DNA of 64,000 nt from Alisma plantago-aquatica. Lineage: Eukaryota; Streptophyta; Magnoliopsida; Alismatales; Alismataceae. Position 1 is the first letter of the stretch. Each line of letters starts with the position of its first letter. Position numbers and translations under genes: made by a program. The notes below the pieces were generated by a model. It had not been told where the DNA came from. It ran no database searches and worked only from the letters and a program-made list of their open reading frames with translations. The stretch lies in contig OY856413.1 of the NCBI GenBank assembly GCA_963693085.1, forward strand, positions 748,426,056-748,490,055, given 5' to 3'. Below are positions 22,870 to 34,578 of the stretch, one piece after another.

Positions 22870-23885
22870 GCATGCTCCCTTTTTCCAGAAATGTGACATT
22901 AAAGAGGTGGACAAGTTCCCTGAGAATTTGAGTTTTCTTCTTGAAAATGGTTTCCTTATCTAGTAAATTGAGAGAAACTCCTTCCTTGAGTTGAGAAGTT
23001 GTTGTGATTACTTGGTTCTTGACCAAGGATTCCATATTTATTTGGAAAGGGTTGGTAATATTTACCTTAGCCTCTATTATAAGCTCGACCTCTACCATTG
23101 TATTGTCATGGATGAGTATGTGTATGTTGTCTTTGATTGTTATCACTCCTTAGATTGAAGTTACCATTCCCTGGTCGATTTGTCTAGAAGACAAGATATA
23201 AACTAAGACTAGAATTCCTTGACTTTCATCTTTTAAAGTCTTACACCAAAGAAATGACATCGGGATAGGTTGGGATTGGTGGCTTTAGCATTGACACCAC
23301 AAAGTTTTCATACTCAATATCATCCAGACCATTCAACAAGGCAAACACCATGCCCTACCGTACTCAGTTGGTCATAGAGACTCTTCATATTACACAAACA
23401 ATCAAATAGGCTAGAATTTTCCTTTTAAAGGTTCATATATGAGAAACCAGTTCAAACTCTCTATATTGACTTGACTCTACAAACTTATTAACTAATGTAT
23501 TCCATGAATCTACAACAGTCATACATCCTATTATATCACTCATCACTTCTTCGAATACTAATCCACAGATCCAACCCTTAACTAGCCTACCAATCTTTAT
23601 CTAGGATCTATAGTTATAGTTTACATCAGGTAATACAATGTCATCTTCAATAATCTTGAGTAGTTTTCTTTCAGATCTAGTCAAGAAACCCTCTAGGGAA
23701 CAAGTCTCAGCTAGAGTAATCATTTGTGACTCCCATAACCAGTAATTATTCATATGTAATTTGATCAAGATGGAACTAGAGACCTTCAAACCAACATGGA
23801 AAGGATGTGGATGAGTGATGTTCTCATTACCAACAGACTTCTTTGATGAAATCACAGACAAAGATGACTCACAATCCATTACCAT
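22870..23885 (-). pseudogene. copia gag, decayed
   Basis: Begins at an ATG at 23885, about 450 bp downstream of the primer site. The first 94 codons are open and include LIKLHMNNYWLWESQM (for the family's KLxxxNYxxWxxQ), followed by degenerate frames with stops to about 22870. No clear CCHC zinc knuckle survives. Gag would form the virus-like particle. This copy cannot. Confidence 0.75.
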
Positions 23886-24331
23886 ACAAGAGAAGCAAGA
23901 AAAATTTAAATTAGAGAATATTTTTGAACTAGAATCTTGAGATTAGATAGAATTTTATATCCTTATAACATGTTACCGATTACACCTCATGAGTTGAATG
24001 TAAAGAAGAGTCACGCAAGGAAGACACTCAAAGATCTTGTTGAATTAGTAGAGAAGATAAATGTGGTGATTCCTTGAGATCTTCAAGAAGATGACATGGA
24101 ACTAGATGATGTGATGTAGTAGGAGAGAGTGAGGAAATAGAATGTCATTAGAAGTCTTCCAAGATGAAGAGAGGAGACATGTAGCAGTCGTCATTCTGAC
24201 CTCTTTGATGATAGAAGCAAATCGGAATGTAGAGATGGATGAATTTTGAATCTCAACCTGTGAGAAGATAGGAGAATGATTTAGGGTTTGGAGGAAGAAA
24301 GTCTCTTGGACCTAGATATCAATCTATCCAA

Positions 24332-24344
24332 GGATCTAATACCA
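24332..24344 (-). other. Primer binding site (initiator-Met type), outer copia
   Basis: The minus strand reads TGGTATTAGATCC just 3' of the 5' LTR, close to the TGGTATCAGAGCC complementary to the 3' end of initiator tRNA-Met. Two bases differ. Confidence 0.75.
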
Positions 24345-24347
24345 TAT

Positions 24348-24574
24348 TGAGTTAGAAGAATGATAGGGATAAATTGAATCTTGGAAATTTTTGAATGATC
24401 CAGTCTAACACTTCCTTTATCATGTTGTTTATTTATAATGGCATGGGTTACAAACCCTTTAAAAATACATGGATAGGATGGTACAACTTTGTAACTATAG
24501 AAGCCCTTTCTGGATATATGTTTACAACAACTTATATTAGAAAATACTTTACAAGATGTTCTATATACCTAACA
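24348..24574 (-). repeat. 5' LTR of the outer copia element
   Basis: On the minus strand it begins TGTTAGGTATATAGAAC at 24574 and ends CTAACTCA at 24348, three bases before the primer site. It aligns with 626-851. Confidence 0.82.
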
Positions 24575-25476
24575 GTATCGGTGTTGACTAAATAAATTAA
24601 TTTATTAATAGGATCTCATTCACCACAAAAATTATGCTCCTAAATCAAAAGCAAACATTCATAGACAACTGGAATTTCTAAATTTGGGAGCTGAATGGCC
24701 CTTTTATAGTAATTGATGATTACTGGTTTTTAGGGTGCAATATTTTAGTGAAGTTAAACTTGCAGCCTTTAGAATCACATCAATATTGGCATAATCTAGA
24801 AAGTCATAGAGTCATGTAAACTATGTCCCTTGATCCCACTTCTCTCTTGACTCCTCTCTTCTCGCGTCCCCTCTTTTCTCCACATAGGTCCTCCTTCGAC
24901 CATCAACTTATTCCCAATTTCTCGTATAGTTCTTCATCGTTGAGAAATGATGAGTATTTTCATTCATATATTCCACCATATATGAAGTAGCATGCCTCTT
25001 GTCATATGAATCTAATTCTCAATTGACTTACTCTAGATCCACTTTATAGGACATTGTCACCTTCAAGATTATGCCTAGGTGCATGTCTACTGTAACAAAT
25101 ATTGCAAGGCAACAATCAATCAGTTCTCCCCTTTCTTTTTTGTCGGGCTATTACTACATGTCAACATGAGCAATGATCATTGACCATGGTAGTGGTACCC
25201 ATACAACCACAATGTTAACTTGGAAATATTTCTCTAAGGAATGACACAAATGACCCATTCATAAGACATGTTGTTATCCAAACCAAATACTTTTAACGAA
25301 TGGCAATATTGACAGTTGGTATCCGCATTGCCTCCCTTTAAAAATGCAAACAAATTTATCATCTAAATGTCCACTTATATGGGCCTAATTTAATCATTAT
25401 GCTCATGCATATATAGTTCATCATTTCTAAATAGGAAAATATCAAAGAAAACCAGGTCCTACCTGATTAGACCTCT
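24575..25476. other. Spacer without recognisable gene
   Basis: AT-rich sequence between the outer copia LTR and a LINE fragment. No convincing frame or repeat was found. Confidence 0.4.
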
Positions 25477-25737
25477 ATAGATGACATGATCATCTTTGTA
25501 GAGGGATATGCAAGCAGCCGCAGCAAAGTTGAGAGCATCCTTCATGAGTTTGGGGACTCTACAGGGATCAGATATAACCCAACAAAGTGTTCAATTTTCT
25601 ACAAGACAGCTGCAAACACCAAGATTAGGCTTTGTGAGGTATTTGGACTCACAAAAGCCTCACCGCCATCAGTTTTGTAGCCACTTTGGGGCATGGATAG
25701 GCACACGTCCCACCCATTTTTTTGAGATTAGTTAAAT
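25477..25737 (+). pseudogene. LINE (L1-type) reverse transcriptase fragment
   Basis: Plus-strand reading gives DDMIIFVEGYAS, then SILHEFGDSTGIRYNPTKCSIF and a VFGLTKA stretch. This is the segment just after the RT catalytic FADD loop in plant L1-type LINEs (DDxxIF, F...SGLxxNxxKCSIF). A frame change near 25650 follows, with a weak GAWIGTRPT match to the next block. Upstream and downstream RT are missing, so it is a short scrap. Confidence 0.65.
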
Positions 25738-26085
25738 CACTAACTAGTAAAATTGTCCCCGTTGTCAAAACAAAAAAGTGCCCCACCCATACGGATACTA
25801 CTTTTCCCTATATGGCTTCCACTATATTTGTTTTTTTGCCGACCACTCTTTCCTTCCCTTTCCCCATTCACAAATCCTTATTTTAAGCCAAAAACTTTCT
25901 ATAGATGGTCAATTGATGTGTGTGACTATGCGAAAATTGTATAATGTTGAATTGTTTACTGATGTGCATCACAAATCAAGTCAGTTTCATTAAGACCTAT
26001 TCATACATGATTGGTTCTTTGTCCTTATCCATTACAAATATAGTAATCAAGCATATTTTTTGGGTAATAACAACATGATAATTAG
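25738..26085. other. Spacer, possible further LINE decay
   Basis: Two overlapping frames (25753-25993) have no recognisable domain and could be continued LINE decay. Nothing else is seen. Confidence 0.3.
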
Positions 26086-26097
26086 AAAGCTCATATA
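26086..26097 (+). repeat. SINE target site duplication (left)
   Basis: aaagctcatata, identical to 26259-26270. Confidence 0.9.
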
Positions 26098-26109
26098 ACC
26101 TAGCCAGCA

Positions 26110-26121
26110 TAGCTCATGTGG
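26110..26121 (+). promoter_or_regulatory. SINE pol III box A
   Basis: TAGCTCATGTGG fits the TRGYnnAnnnGG consensus of tRNA box A. Confidence 0.8.
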
Positions 26122-26147
26122 TAGGCACGGTGTCCCCCGGGAACCGG

Positions 26148-26158
26148 GGTTTGAGCCC
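26148..26158 (+). promoter_or_regulatory. SINE pol III box B
   Basis: GGTTTGAGCCC against the GGTTCGAnnCC consensus, with one C-to-T change typical of CpG decay. Confidence 0.8.
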
Positions 26159-26258
26159 CATGCTAAGCGCTGTATTTACCACCTGCCATCTATCCGGGCT
26201 ATGGCTGGGCAAAGGACGTGGGGGCAGCCTGTAAAGGTTATCATAATACTTTTTTTTT

Positions 26259-26270
26259 AAAGCTCATATA
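26259..26270 (+). repeat. SINE target site duplication (right)
   Basis: aaagctcatata directly after the T-tail. Confidence 0.9.
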
Positions 26271-28457
26271 TAAAGTAAGAAATTTACAATTCAAAAGTAA
26301 GTTGGTTTGCATAAATATTGTTTTATTGTGAATTGGCTTTTGTTGTTCATCTTTTGTAATTATAGTAAGATAGAATATGTTGGGTAATTGATGATTGCTA
26401 CAATGGTTATCTAATAAACTAATACGTAAAAGTGACATCAAGAAAAATTATACAATCTCTTATTCAACCATTTTCAAATTGGTTTGGGCAATTAGAATTT
26501 TTTTATAGTTGGTGGGGTACACCAAGCCTTAAAGTAATGGAATGACCATGAATTTAGGTCAGATAGATCACCTATAGTTATACATACACATCACATGAAT
26601 TATACTTTCATATCATTATACGTTATTTTTGTGGATGTCGGGTATAACTAGAATTTCTTTACAATTATTACTGATTTTGTGAAATAAATATTTAGAGAAT
26701 GATAATTCTCTAAGCCAAAAGTTGTTCCACGGACAAGTTTATTTTATCATCCTCAAGATATAATTATTAAACAATCATAAACTGAATTATGATAGGACTT
26801 GTATCACCTAGTTTCAAGCTCTTTGAAGATATGAGAAATAAATTTTATTCTATCAGGTATTGTTTTGATGTTCATATTGTTATTTTACATGTTGAATAGA
26901 ACCTAACAACAGGGTACTTTGGGTTGTGTTTGGATAGGTTATGCATGATGATCATCAGTGGCCCATGAACCATATCTCTTTTCCGGGTAGGAGTGATGTC
27001 TTCATAGAAAACACTCCCATGTTTGTTTTAGGACTAGTTTTTAGAATTTTTTTGGACTAAGATAGAATAATAGGATTGGTTTAGCCTGCTTTCTAATCTC
27101 ATGTTGTTTAGCAACCAAATTGGCACTCAGATTGGACTAGTCTCGTTTTCATTGTTTCATATAAAAAATAGCAGATAAGGCAAAGATAAACCCAGACTAG
27201 GATTTAGAATCCTACTAAAACTAGGACATAGTTGGTTTAGATAATTTGATTACAGAATTCTAAATGGAGCCCTCAAATAAAATAGGGTTGCACTCTAACT
27301 GTGTTTGTCAAGATTTATGCCTACGTGGCGCAAAAATACATAGGTTGATCTCAATTGGATCCTAAACGGAATAGGGTTAATGCAAGGCCACATTCACAAG
27401 TAGAAATAGGGTCAAATTGGATGGTTGCAAGCCTACAACCCTAGATTTCGAAGCAATATAAATGGCAAGAGATGACAATTCTAGTGAAACTGTCCATTTT
27501 ACACCATCCTCCTTTGCACCATTAAGTAGATACCAAGTTAAATAGTTACATCGAAATGAACTCTAGGAACTGTTGAATCTAGACACATTTTAACCAATGA
27601 ATAATATATTAGTCTAGATAAATATTTATGCACTAAATTCAGAATGTTATCTTTATTGATAGGGACTCCAAATGTCGAGAATTGGATTTCATATTTTGTA
27701 TGGCCTCTTCATAGAATACATAAATTCTTTTGGATTACCTCTCCAAAACATATATAGATTCTATCTTTCTATAATTTTTTGCATTAAACATCCACACATC
27801 ACTAGTTAAATTTCATGATGACTTATATCAATCATACATAAACAAAAATTTTACTGAACCATATATCTAAAATCATGCCAAATAACAAAATCATTCAAGT
27901 ATTCATGTAAATTTTTCTTTTTTCCAGACATAGCACAGTTATATACTCTTAATATAACATCATATGACATAAAAAACTAAAAAAAAAAAAATTTGTAACA
28001 TCTAATGATCACAATACTAGTTTAATTGTGGACAAATACAAGCACCTAGAAGATAAGAAAGAAAATTTAATATACTATTTGAAGAGACTTCAGAAGAGAG
28101 AACAAAATACATATTGGCTAGCCTAGTCTTACTCTTGACATAAAAAAGAATTAAGGAGGAAAATAACAAACATAATAAAGTTATATTTACATTACTAAAA
28201 CATGGCAACACATGTTCAATAAGAAATACTATAAAAGACAACCAATCTTATACAAATGACACATGAGAGGTTTGTTGGTACATACCAAATTATGAAGATG
28301 TAATTTAAGATTGAATTGTTATGAAAAAATTACACTAGAATAAAATTTGAAGTTATTTTTTAATTTGAGGAGAATCACATGGATGCTTAGATTTTTCCAA
28401 AAAATTAATTTTGCTAATATTCAGTTAAATATATACAACTTTCAAAGAATTTTAGAA
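26271..28457. other. AT-rich spacer without recognisable gene
   Basis: No frame matches a known domain. Around 26930-27130 words such as gggttgtgtttggat resemble ends of small DNA transposons, but I could not find paired terminal repeats. A poly-A run lies near 27980. Confidence 0.35.
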
Positions 28458-30200
28458 CTAATATGAATCATCATCTTTGTCAAAGCCTAGTCCCAACCAT
28501 GTTGGGGTTGCTACATGGATCCTTTGTTTCCATTCATCACTATCATGGGTCATATTTTGATCAAGATGTAAATATTCAAAATCTCTCTTTATATGCTCTT
28601 CCCATGTTAGTTTCAACCTTTCTCTTATTTTATTAGTTGTGCTTGACTCAATTACATTGCTTCGTATAAGCACAATATTTGGTCTCTATTGGACATGCCT
28701 ATACCATATGAGTCAGCCCTCATGCAACTTGACCTCAATGCTTACCAACCCCATTGTATTCCTGATAATCATTTCTCAAATGATCTTTTCTTGTCTTCCC
28801 ACTCATCCATCCCAGCATACAAATTTCAGCCATGTTTATCTTGTTGAGATCTTATTTCTTCACCGCCCAACATTCACTCCCATAGATCATAGCTAGTCAT
28901 ATAGCTATTCTATAAAATTGCTTTTCAATCTAAGAGGGATCTTCAGATCACATAATACTCCCATTGCACTCATCCATTTCAACCATCTTGTAGTGATATT
29001 GTGACGAACATCATCTTGTGTCCCCATCTATTTGAATAATAGAACCCATGTAATGAAATTTATCACATTTTAGTATATCTATTCTGTCCAATTTGGCTCC
29101 ACCATTCACACTGTGAGATTGGATGAAATTGCAATGCATATACTTATTTTTTCTCTTACTAATCATCAATATATTTGATTCCAATGCCTTTCTTTAAAGT
29201 TCAACTACTATTCAATACATCTTTACTTTCATCAATCAACATAATATCATCAGCAAATAACATGCACCAAGGATATCATCCCAAACATTCTTTGTCAACT
29301 CGTCCATGACAAGAATGAAAAGATATGCACTAACTGTGGATCTTTGATGTACCCCAAGAGTAATACAAAATTTGGTGTCTCTCTTCCATGAGTCTTCACA
29401 ATAGTAGTTGAGCTATCATACATGTCTTTAATCTAGTTAATGTATTGGATTGACACTTCCTTTTTCTATAAAACCATATACAATACTTCCCTTGGTACTC
29501 GATCATAAGCCTTTTTGAAATCAATAAAAATCCATATGAAGATCTCTTTCGGTTTCTCTATACATCGTCATAAGCCTTTTTATCACAAAAATAACATTTA
29601 TTGTTGATCTTCCATGCTTGTAACCAAATCATTTGTTTGATATCTACGTTATAGGTATTAGCCCCTGCTCAATAATCCTCTCCCAAAGATTTATAGTGTG
29701 ACTTATCAACTTGTTACCACTATAGTTTGTTCACCACTAAACATCTCATTTGTTCTTGTAGAGGGGGACTATAGAACTATTTCTCAACTTATCTAGCATC
29801 TTCTTTGTCTTGATAATCTTATGATAGAATTTCAGTAACCACATAGATGGTTCATCCCCATACACTTCTTTACATCAATGGGGATACCTCTTGGTCTACA
29901 TGCCTTTCTCATTTTCAAAGCATTATTGACCTCAGATAGTGAAACTCGTTGTGTGTAAATGATATCTCCTTTTTCGGATAACCACTTTGAGCCATCGATT
30001 CAATAATCCCCTCTACATCTTTTGATAATTCACTCTTTAGCTCTTCAGGGCACTCTAAATCAAAGAACACTTCTCCTAGTTTCCTAAGAAACCATTTGTC
30101 TAGTTTTTCTGTTGATCTGTAAGCTTCTCAAAAACTCTTCATAATGCACGATTCTTGAAAGGACCGTAGTACCTTATTGATCTTGTGAACCATTAATTGA
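28458..30200 (-). pseudogene. RTE LINE reverse transcriptase and C-terminus, decayed
   Basis: Minus-strand reading in shifting frames gives the RTE series. It starts with SEVNNAL...GIPIDV (about 29900) and SSIVPLYKNK (about 29800). Then come LWERIIEQGL (about 29680), YGFLLISK/DFKKAYDRVPREV (about 29500), the LFADDIMLIDES catalytic loop (about 29250) and FHYMGSIIQIDGD (about 29050). The last pieces are RIAI-LAMIYGSECW (about 28890), KTRKD (about 28790) and RERLKLTWEEHIKRDFEYLHL with DEWKQRIHVATPTWLG (28458-28630), the conserved RTE C-terminus. The last 71 codons are open. Confidence 0.85.
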
Positions 30201-30522
30201 TATTTATCTGGGCATGATTTCTTTACCCCCAGGAATTCAACTGAGAATCACGAGTCAATGCTCACCTTTACTCTCCAACAATTTAGAATGTTGGCTCCCT
30301 AAAGGCCTCTTAATATTGCAAGTAGGTCTCTTTCCTACGGGTCTGCACTGTTGTGTTTTTTATCTCCTCCTTTTATCCACCCACCTTTCTCATCCTTGAT
30401 AATATATCTTTGCAAAGTGCCTTAAGTTTATTGTATAGTAGCATAAATTGAAACTTAGATCCACCCTGACTGAGAAGGTTTCCACTTATCTTGAATCTTC
30501 AATTGTCTTCCATGTTCAACAT
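30200..30522 (-). other. Junction zone between L1 3' end and RTE LINE
   Basis: Lies between the L1 ORF2 stop (30523) and recognisable RTE sequence. It should contain the L1 3' untranslated region and the insertion junction. No poly-A tail or target duplication could be fixed. A helical coding-like stretch on the minus strand (FMLLYNKLKALCKDIL) may be RTE or L1 sequence. Confidence 0.35.
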
Positions 30523-31630
30523 TTATAAAGGTTGTAATGCATTCAGTACATGAGTTTGGATGTCCAACACATTTTCTTGGATATGTCTGCTAAACATTTT
30601 TTTTAAAAAGGAGTTCCTAGACATCCAAATTCTCCAACATGTTGTCATGAATGTGATGTTCCAGCTTAGTAGTGTCATAGTGCTACCCAAATTCCATTTA
30701 ATCCACTCTTCGACATTGTCAATGCTATAGAGTGAGCCATTCAAGCTTGGGTTGATGTGTTGTTATGTCGGTTTTATCAACGGACAATCCCTGATTGCAT
30801 AGATACAAATCTTATCACCCAATTTGCACCATTCGCATGTACCCACCTCAGACATATTCCTTTTCTTCCTCAAATTGTTTATGAGAAGTCTATCATTCTA
30901 AAGAAGCCACATAAATGTCTTAATGTGTTGGGAAATCTTTTGGTTCCATAATACCTTCTAGTCTACATCTGTGAAGATAGCCTTATCTTGAACAAAGACA
31001 GGAACATTTCCTTCACTGAGAAATTCCCTTTTGGATGAATTATCCAATAGATGTCATCCTCCCCCAGTTCCTCCAATGGGGTTGACATTGTTTTAAGAAC
31101 ATTCATTGTATCCTTATCATAGTATATGTTTAGAAACTCCTCATCCCATATGTCCTCCTGATTACAAGGCTAGAAACCTTAAAATACACTACCTATTCCG
31201 GAATTACCATCCCTTGCTTTATTGTAGGAGCTTTGCATTTCTCAACCATTTGTCCTTCCACCCTAGAGCATAGTACCCATTTGAAACTGACATTGGAGGT
31301 TGTCTTTAGATAACAGAGGCAATATTCCTCTCCAAGTCATCAAACCCATCCTTCAAAGAGAATTGGTTCTTTTGTATTTTGCCTTGAACAATGGTTTCCA
31401 TATTGTGTTAGGTTTCCTCATAAATTTGTTTGCCACTTTCATCAATAGTGCATTTTTCAATTCTGAAGCTTCTCATAGTCCCAATCCTCTATCCTAAAGA
31501 GGTACAAGTAATATATTCCAGGCAATCAGATGTGTACATTTCTTGACCTCATGGCCACTCCAAACAAAATTCCTAGTGATTTGATCAAGTTTATCACCCA
31601 TCAATATACACAATTTGGATGATGGCATTT
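30523..31630 (-). pseudogene. L1 ORF2 C-terminal part (post-RT and zf-RVT), decayed
   Basis: The minus strand shows MPSSKLCILMGDKL then ITRNFVWSGHE (about 31560), LIAWNILLVPL, RGLGL and ELKNALLMKVANKFM (about 31430), i.e. the L1 FxWG...W..VC.PK..GGLGlR..... block. Near 31040 comes WIIHPKGNFSVKE. The zf-RVT part (TKRFIWLLF-like, CEWCKLG, then a Cys and RDCPL) lies near 30930-30800. The final 73-codon frame (30523-30744) ends with WNITFMTTCWRIWMSRN, a common L1 closing block. Confidence 0.82.
31626..31630 (+). repeat. Target site duplication (left) of the BARE/Angela-like copia element
   Basis: cattt, against catta at 42496-42500, so four of five bases agree. The L1 frame reads through in phase when one copy is removed. 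Confidence 0.75.
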
Positions 31631-33625
31631 TGTTAGAAAATAGGAATGGCAGAGAAGGCATCAGATAGAAAAACTATTTCTCCTAGTACTTGCCAGAGAG
31701 ATCACATCAACAACAATCTATCTAGAAAAAAGGGTAGAAAGAGATATATCTGGTGTTTGAGCAAGTCGAATGACTACTCTTGCAAGGTGATGTGCAACTC
31801 TTCGAACGAAGCACACTAACAACTGTCGACGACCTCCTAGCACATCACCACAGATTGGAAGTGGTTATTGTCCTCCTAGCATGGAGGGAACAACCTCCAC
31901 GCCTCTATGTAGTCCACACTGACCATCCAGAAATCAATGTTGTGCTACCATAGCCAACAGAAAGAGGTTATCCCTTTGAACGTAAACATGATAGCATTGA
32001 CTTTCTCTCCCTTGTTGTCTCTCCCTTACTATCTCCCTTTTATGGGTAATACTTTCTCGGGCTCTCATGTTATCACAACTGTGAGAGGAGAACAATTATC
32101 AGATCTTATTGTTGTATCCTCTAAAAGCCTTGACTACACCCAATGATAGGATGGTCATGGGTAAGGTTCCTAGATAAATCAGGAGTCAAAGAGAGATTTT
32201 CTCAAATTTTTGGTTGTTGTGAATCACAAATCGGTCAGTTCACACTTGAAATAGTCGATTTGTATGTGAATCGATCAATTCAACACTTGAATTAGTTGGT
32301 TCACATGTGAATCAGTCAATTCAACATTTGAATCAGTCGGTTCACTACATTTGCTATTCACAAACATATTGGCTTTCAATGTAACAACTAATTCACAACA
32401 TGACATCAACATCAATCCTTGATCTAGTCATACTGATCACTCAACTAGTCATTCACATCTTAAATGGTCGATTCACATTTTAAAATGGTGGGTTAATTTC
32501 TGAACTAGGAGATTCATATTCTAAACCTGGCAGTTCATTTCTAAACTGGGTGATTCGAATTCTAGTTTAGTGAATGTACAATCAATGTTTTTTAAAGTGA
32601 ATACATAAACACTTAGAAATCATTAAATCATGTGTGTGTGACCCTATAGGTTCCAAATTACATTGGTAGTAAGCGTCCATAACCAATTTATGATATCACA
32701 AGCAATGAGTGGTATTTATCAACACAACATTGCTACCCAAGTGATTGGAAAGTTGGAAGACAACTTCAAACTATATTATATGATCAATGTTATAGTGATT
32801 GTATAGTTCCTTTGTCTCTGATATCCAGATTGAACTTGAGGTATGGAATTGCCATCCTCTCAACATTCAATTTATGTTCCTTGAACTAGAGAAGACAGTA
32901 TGAGATGCATATGAGCTCACATACCACATATTGAGTCACACGGGTATGGTCATATGTTTCTCTATCTTGCTGATTAAGTGGATAGGATATCAATCTTCTA
33001 TAGGAGGGACAAATTACACCTACATCACTCATACTCAATCCCCATGTGTCACAATGTACCCGAGCATCACCTTTATGGCGACCCTTATTCAAGGTCATGT
33101 TGGATGGTGTCAAAATACATTGAACGATATGTGATGTGTGTAGTGACTTCAGGTCTAAGAACCTCAATCACACTATCACTATGAGTTCTGATTCGAACTA
33201 CCATTCCATGCTCTCCATGTATCACCCTCAAGGTTGGTCTGTCCAATACACTATTCTCTAAAATGTACCTATGTGTTTGGTTTGATATCATATAGCATGA
33301 ATGATGAGATTCTATCATCAACCAACACACACTCTAGTCTTATTTATTATTGTTGTCTATTTTTCTTCCACAGTAATATTCAACTAGGGAAATAACAAGA
33401 ATGTATGTACTCTTGTCATACATATGATCTCATTATTCAGGTCCTCAACCTAAAAACATATGGCATCAAGAAACATCATTTCTTAGACATCTACCATATT
33501 TGTGTCATCATCTCATGATTGAGACAAGCATAATAAATAGAATTGCCTTTGTAATTATCAAATCAAATATCTAATGACCCATTACAATCATCGTATAATT
33601 TTATCTCTGGGTATACATACCAACA
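31631..33625 (-). repeat. 3' LTR (copy A) of the BARE/Angela-like element
   Basis: 1995 bp. The minus strand starts TGTTGGTATGTATACCC at 33625 and ends CTAACA at 31631. Collinear with copies B (34579-36760) and C (40546-42495). The TATA box present in B and C is lost here (near 32140). Confidence 0.88.
32267..32344. repeat. Inverted-repeat words with TGAAT/ATTCA arms (LTR copy A)
   Basis: Four consecutive units of about 16 bp. TGAAT-cgatca-ATTCA (32267-32282) and TGAAT-cagtca-ATTCA (32308-32323) are perfect. TGAAT-tagttg-GTTCA (32288-32303) and the unit at 32329-32344 have one mismatch each. Further degenerate units extend to about 32560. They lie upstream of the LTR promoter on the minus strand. 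Confidence 0.8.
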
Positions 33626-33637
33626 GACAACCACTTG
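33626..33637 (-). other. Polypurine tract of the BARE/Angela-like element
   Basis: The minus strand reads AAGTGGTTGTC before TGTTGG, matching the AAGTGGGAGAC-type tract of this group with some change. Confidence 0.55.
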
Positions 33638-33639
33638 CA

Positions 33640-34573
33640 TTTAGAGACAATCACCCATGAATCTTATTCCAAGTGATCTTAACATGTCCATCATGCTTCT
33701 ATTGTACAAGTTCTTTTGTAGCGGGTTAGGAACATTTGCTTCAAGTCATTATTTTGAAAGTTTTCACATGTCCTCATTGTGAAACTTCTTGCATGAGATG
33801 GAATTATCATAGTATGTTATATGGGTTCCAATAGCTCCATTGTTGCCACACTATTTCTACTGTGTCATCAATGATTGGAACCTCCCACAAATTCATCTAA
33901 ATGAACTTATTGATCCATATAGTACGCTTTGTTGTGCTCAAAACAACAAGGTACTTATCCTTATTGTAGAATTAACAACTATATTTTACTCAAAACTTTT
34001 CCCACTTAAAGTTATATTTTAAGGTCAAACACAAATTTAGATTGCATCATAATTTTCTTTGTCATTTTGGAAGCTTGCATTGGTGTAACCCTTTACAATG
34101 AACTCTTCCTTGGTACCATAAATAGGGAACTTATACTTTTAGTGCTTCTCAAGTACTTAAAGATGTTCTTTATATTAGTCTAGTGACCTTCACTAGGATC
34201 TATCATATTTCCTCTTATCATATCTTTTACATACAAGACAATAGGATAAGTATAAAACATTGCATACATGATACATTCAATTGTGAATGCATATGGCATC
34301 TTACTCATGTGTTTTTATTCTTCATAAGAACTAGGACACTAGGCTCTTGAGAGACTAATTCCATGGAACAAGGAAAAAAATTCTCTCATTGAGTCCTATA
34401 TGTGGAATCCCTTCAACATATTGCCAATGTATATGCTCTTTACTTTAGGTCAAGAAGCTTTCTAGATCTATCTCTATAGATCTAGATTCCTAAGATATAG
34501 GATGCTTCCCCTAACCATTAATAGAGAATGATTTCCATCCAGGTTTTTAATATTTTTAGTATAAGGTGTAGGT
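33640..34573 (-). pseudogene. copia RT C-terminal part and RNase H, decayed
   Basis: Resumes the RT after the solo LTR. The minus strand has SFSING (about 34505), GEASYILG-like residues in a shifted frame (about 34480), and MREFFPCSMELVSQEPSV (about 34370) for the family's K(R)GFLPM.HGI.LSK.QCP. It continues into a decayed LKYLRRTKD-like block (about 34140). RNase H words are VPIIDDTVEI (about 33870), a CDN-NGAI-like stretch (about 33840) and KHDGHVK...G (about 33690), which is the conserved closing block before the stop. Confidence 0.75.
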
Positions 34574-34578
34574 AAATA
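34574..34578 (+). repeat. Target duplication (left) of the solo LTR
   Basis: aaata, identical to 36761-36765. Confidence 0.75.

Larger units (their letters stand above)
626..24574 (-). mobile_element. Outer Ty1/copia retrotransposon, split by a nested gypsy element
   Basis: A complete but dead copia element on the minus strand: LTR, tRNA-Met-type primer site, gag, protease, integrase, RT, RNase H, polypurine tract, LTR. The integrase half lies at 20.3-22.5 kb and the RT half at 0.9-2.7 kb, because a 17.6-kb gypsy element sits between integrase and RT. Without the insertion and its duplicated target the element is about 6.4 kb, normal for copia. Order PR-IN-RT-RH defines copia. The short LTRs (about 227 bp) and the RNase H tail suggest an Ale/Retrofit-like lineage, which is inference. 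Stops and frameshifts are present throughout, and the LTR copies look much more diverged than those of the nested elements, which fits it being the oldest layer. Confidence 0.9.
26098..26258 (+). mobile_element. tRNA-derived SINE with T-rich tail
   Basis: A 161-bp unit flanked by a perfect 12-bp direct repeat. Near the 5' end are RNA polymerase III promoter boxes: box A TAGCTCATGTGG at 26110-26121 and box B GGTTTGAGCCC at 26148-26158. The spacing and tRNA-like context (cccccgggaaccggggtttgagcccc) fit a tRNA-derived head. The body is GC-rich (ccgggctatggctgggc) in AT-rich surroundings. The 3' end is a run of T (26251-26258), as in Au and related plant SINEs rather than the A-tailed ones. The family name is not assigned. 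A genuine tRNA is unlikely, since no acceptor-stem pairing is seen. Confidence 0.88.

Noticed and set aside
26101..26172. A possible functional tRNA gene
   Set aside because: Box A and B are present, but there is no acceptor-stem pairing. The unit continues to a T-tail and is flanked by a 12-bp target duplication, so it is a SINE.
26925..27300. Possible small DNA transposon (gggttgtgtttgg-type end)
   Set aside because: No matching inverted terminal repeat or target duplication could be found.
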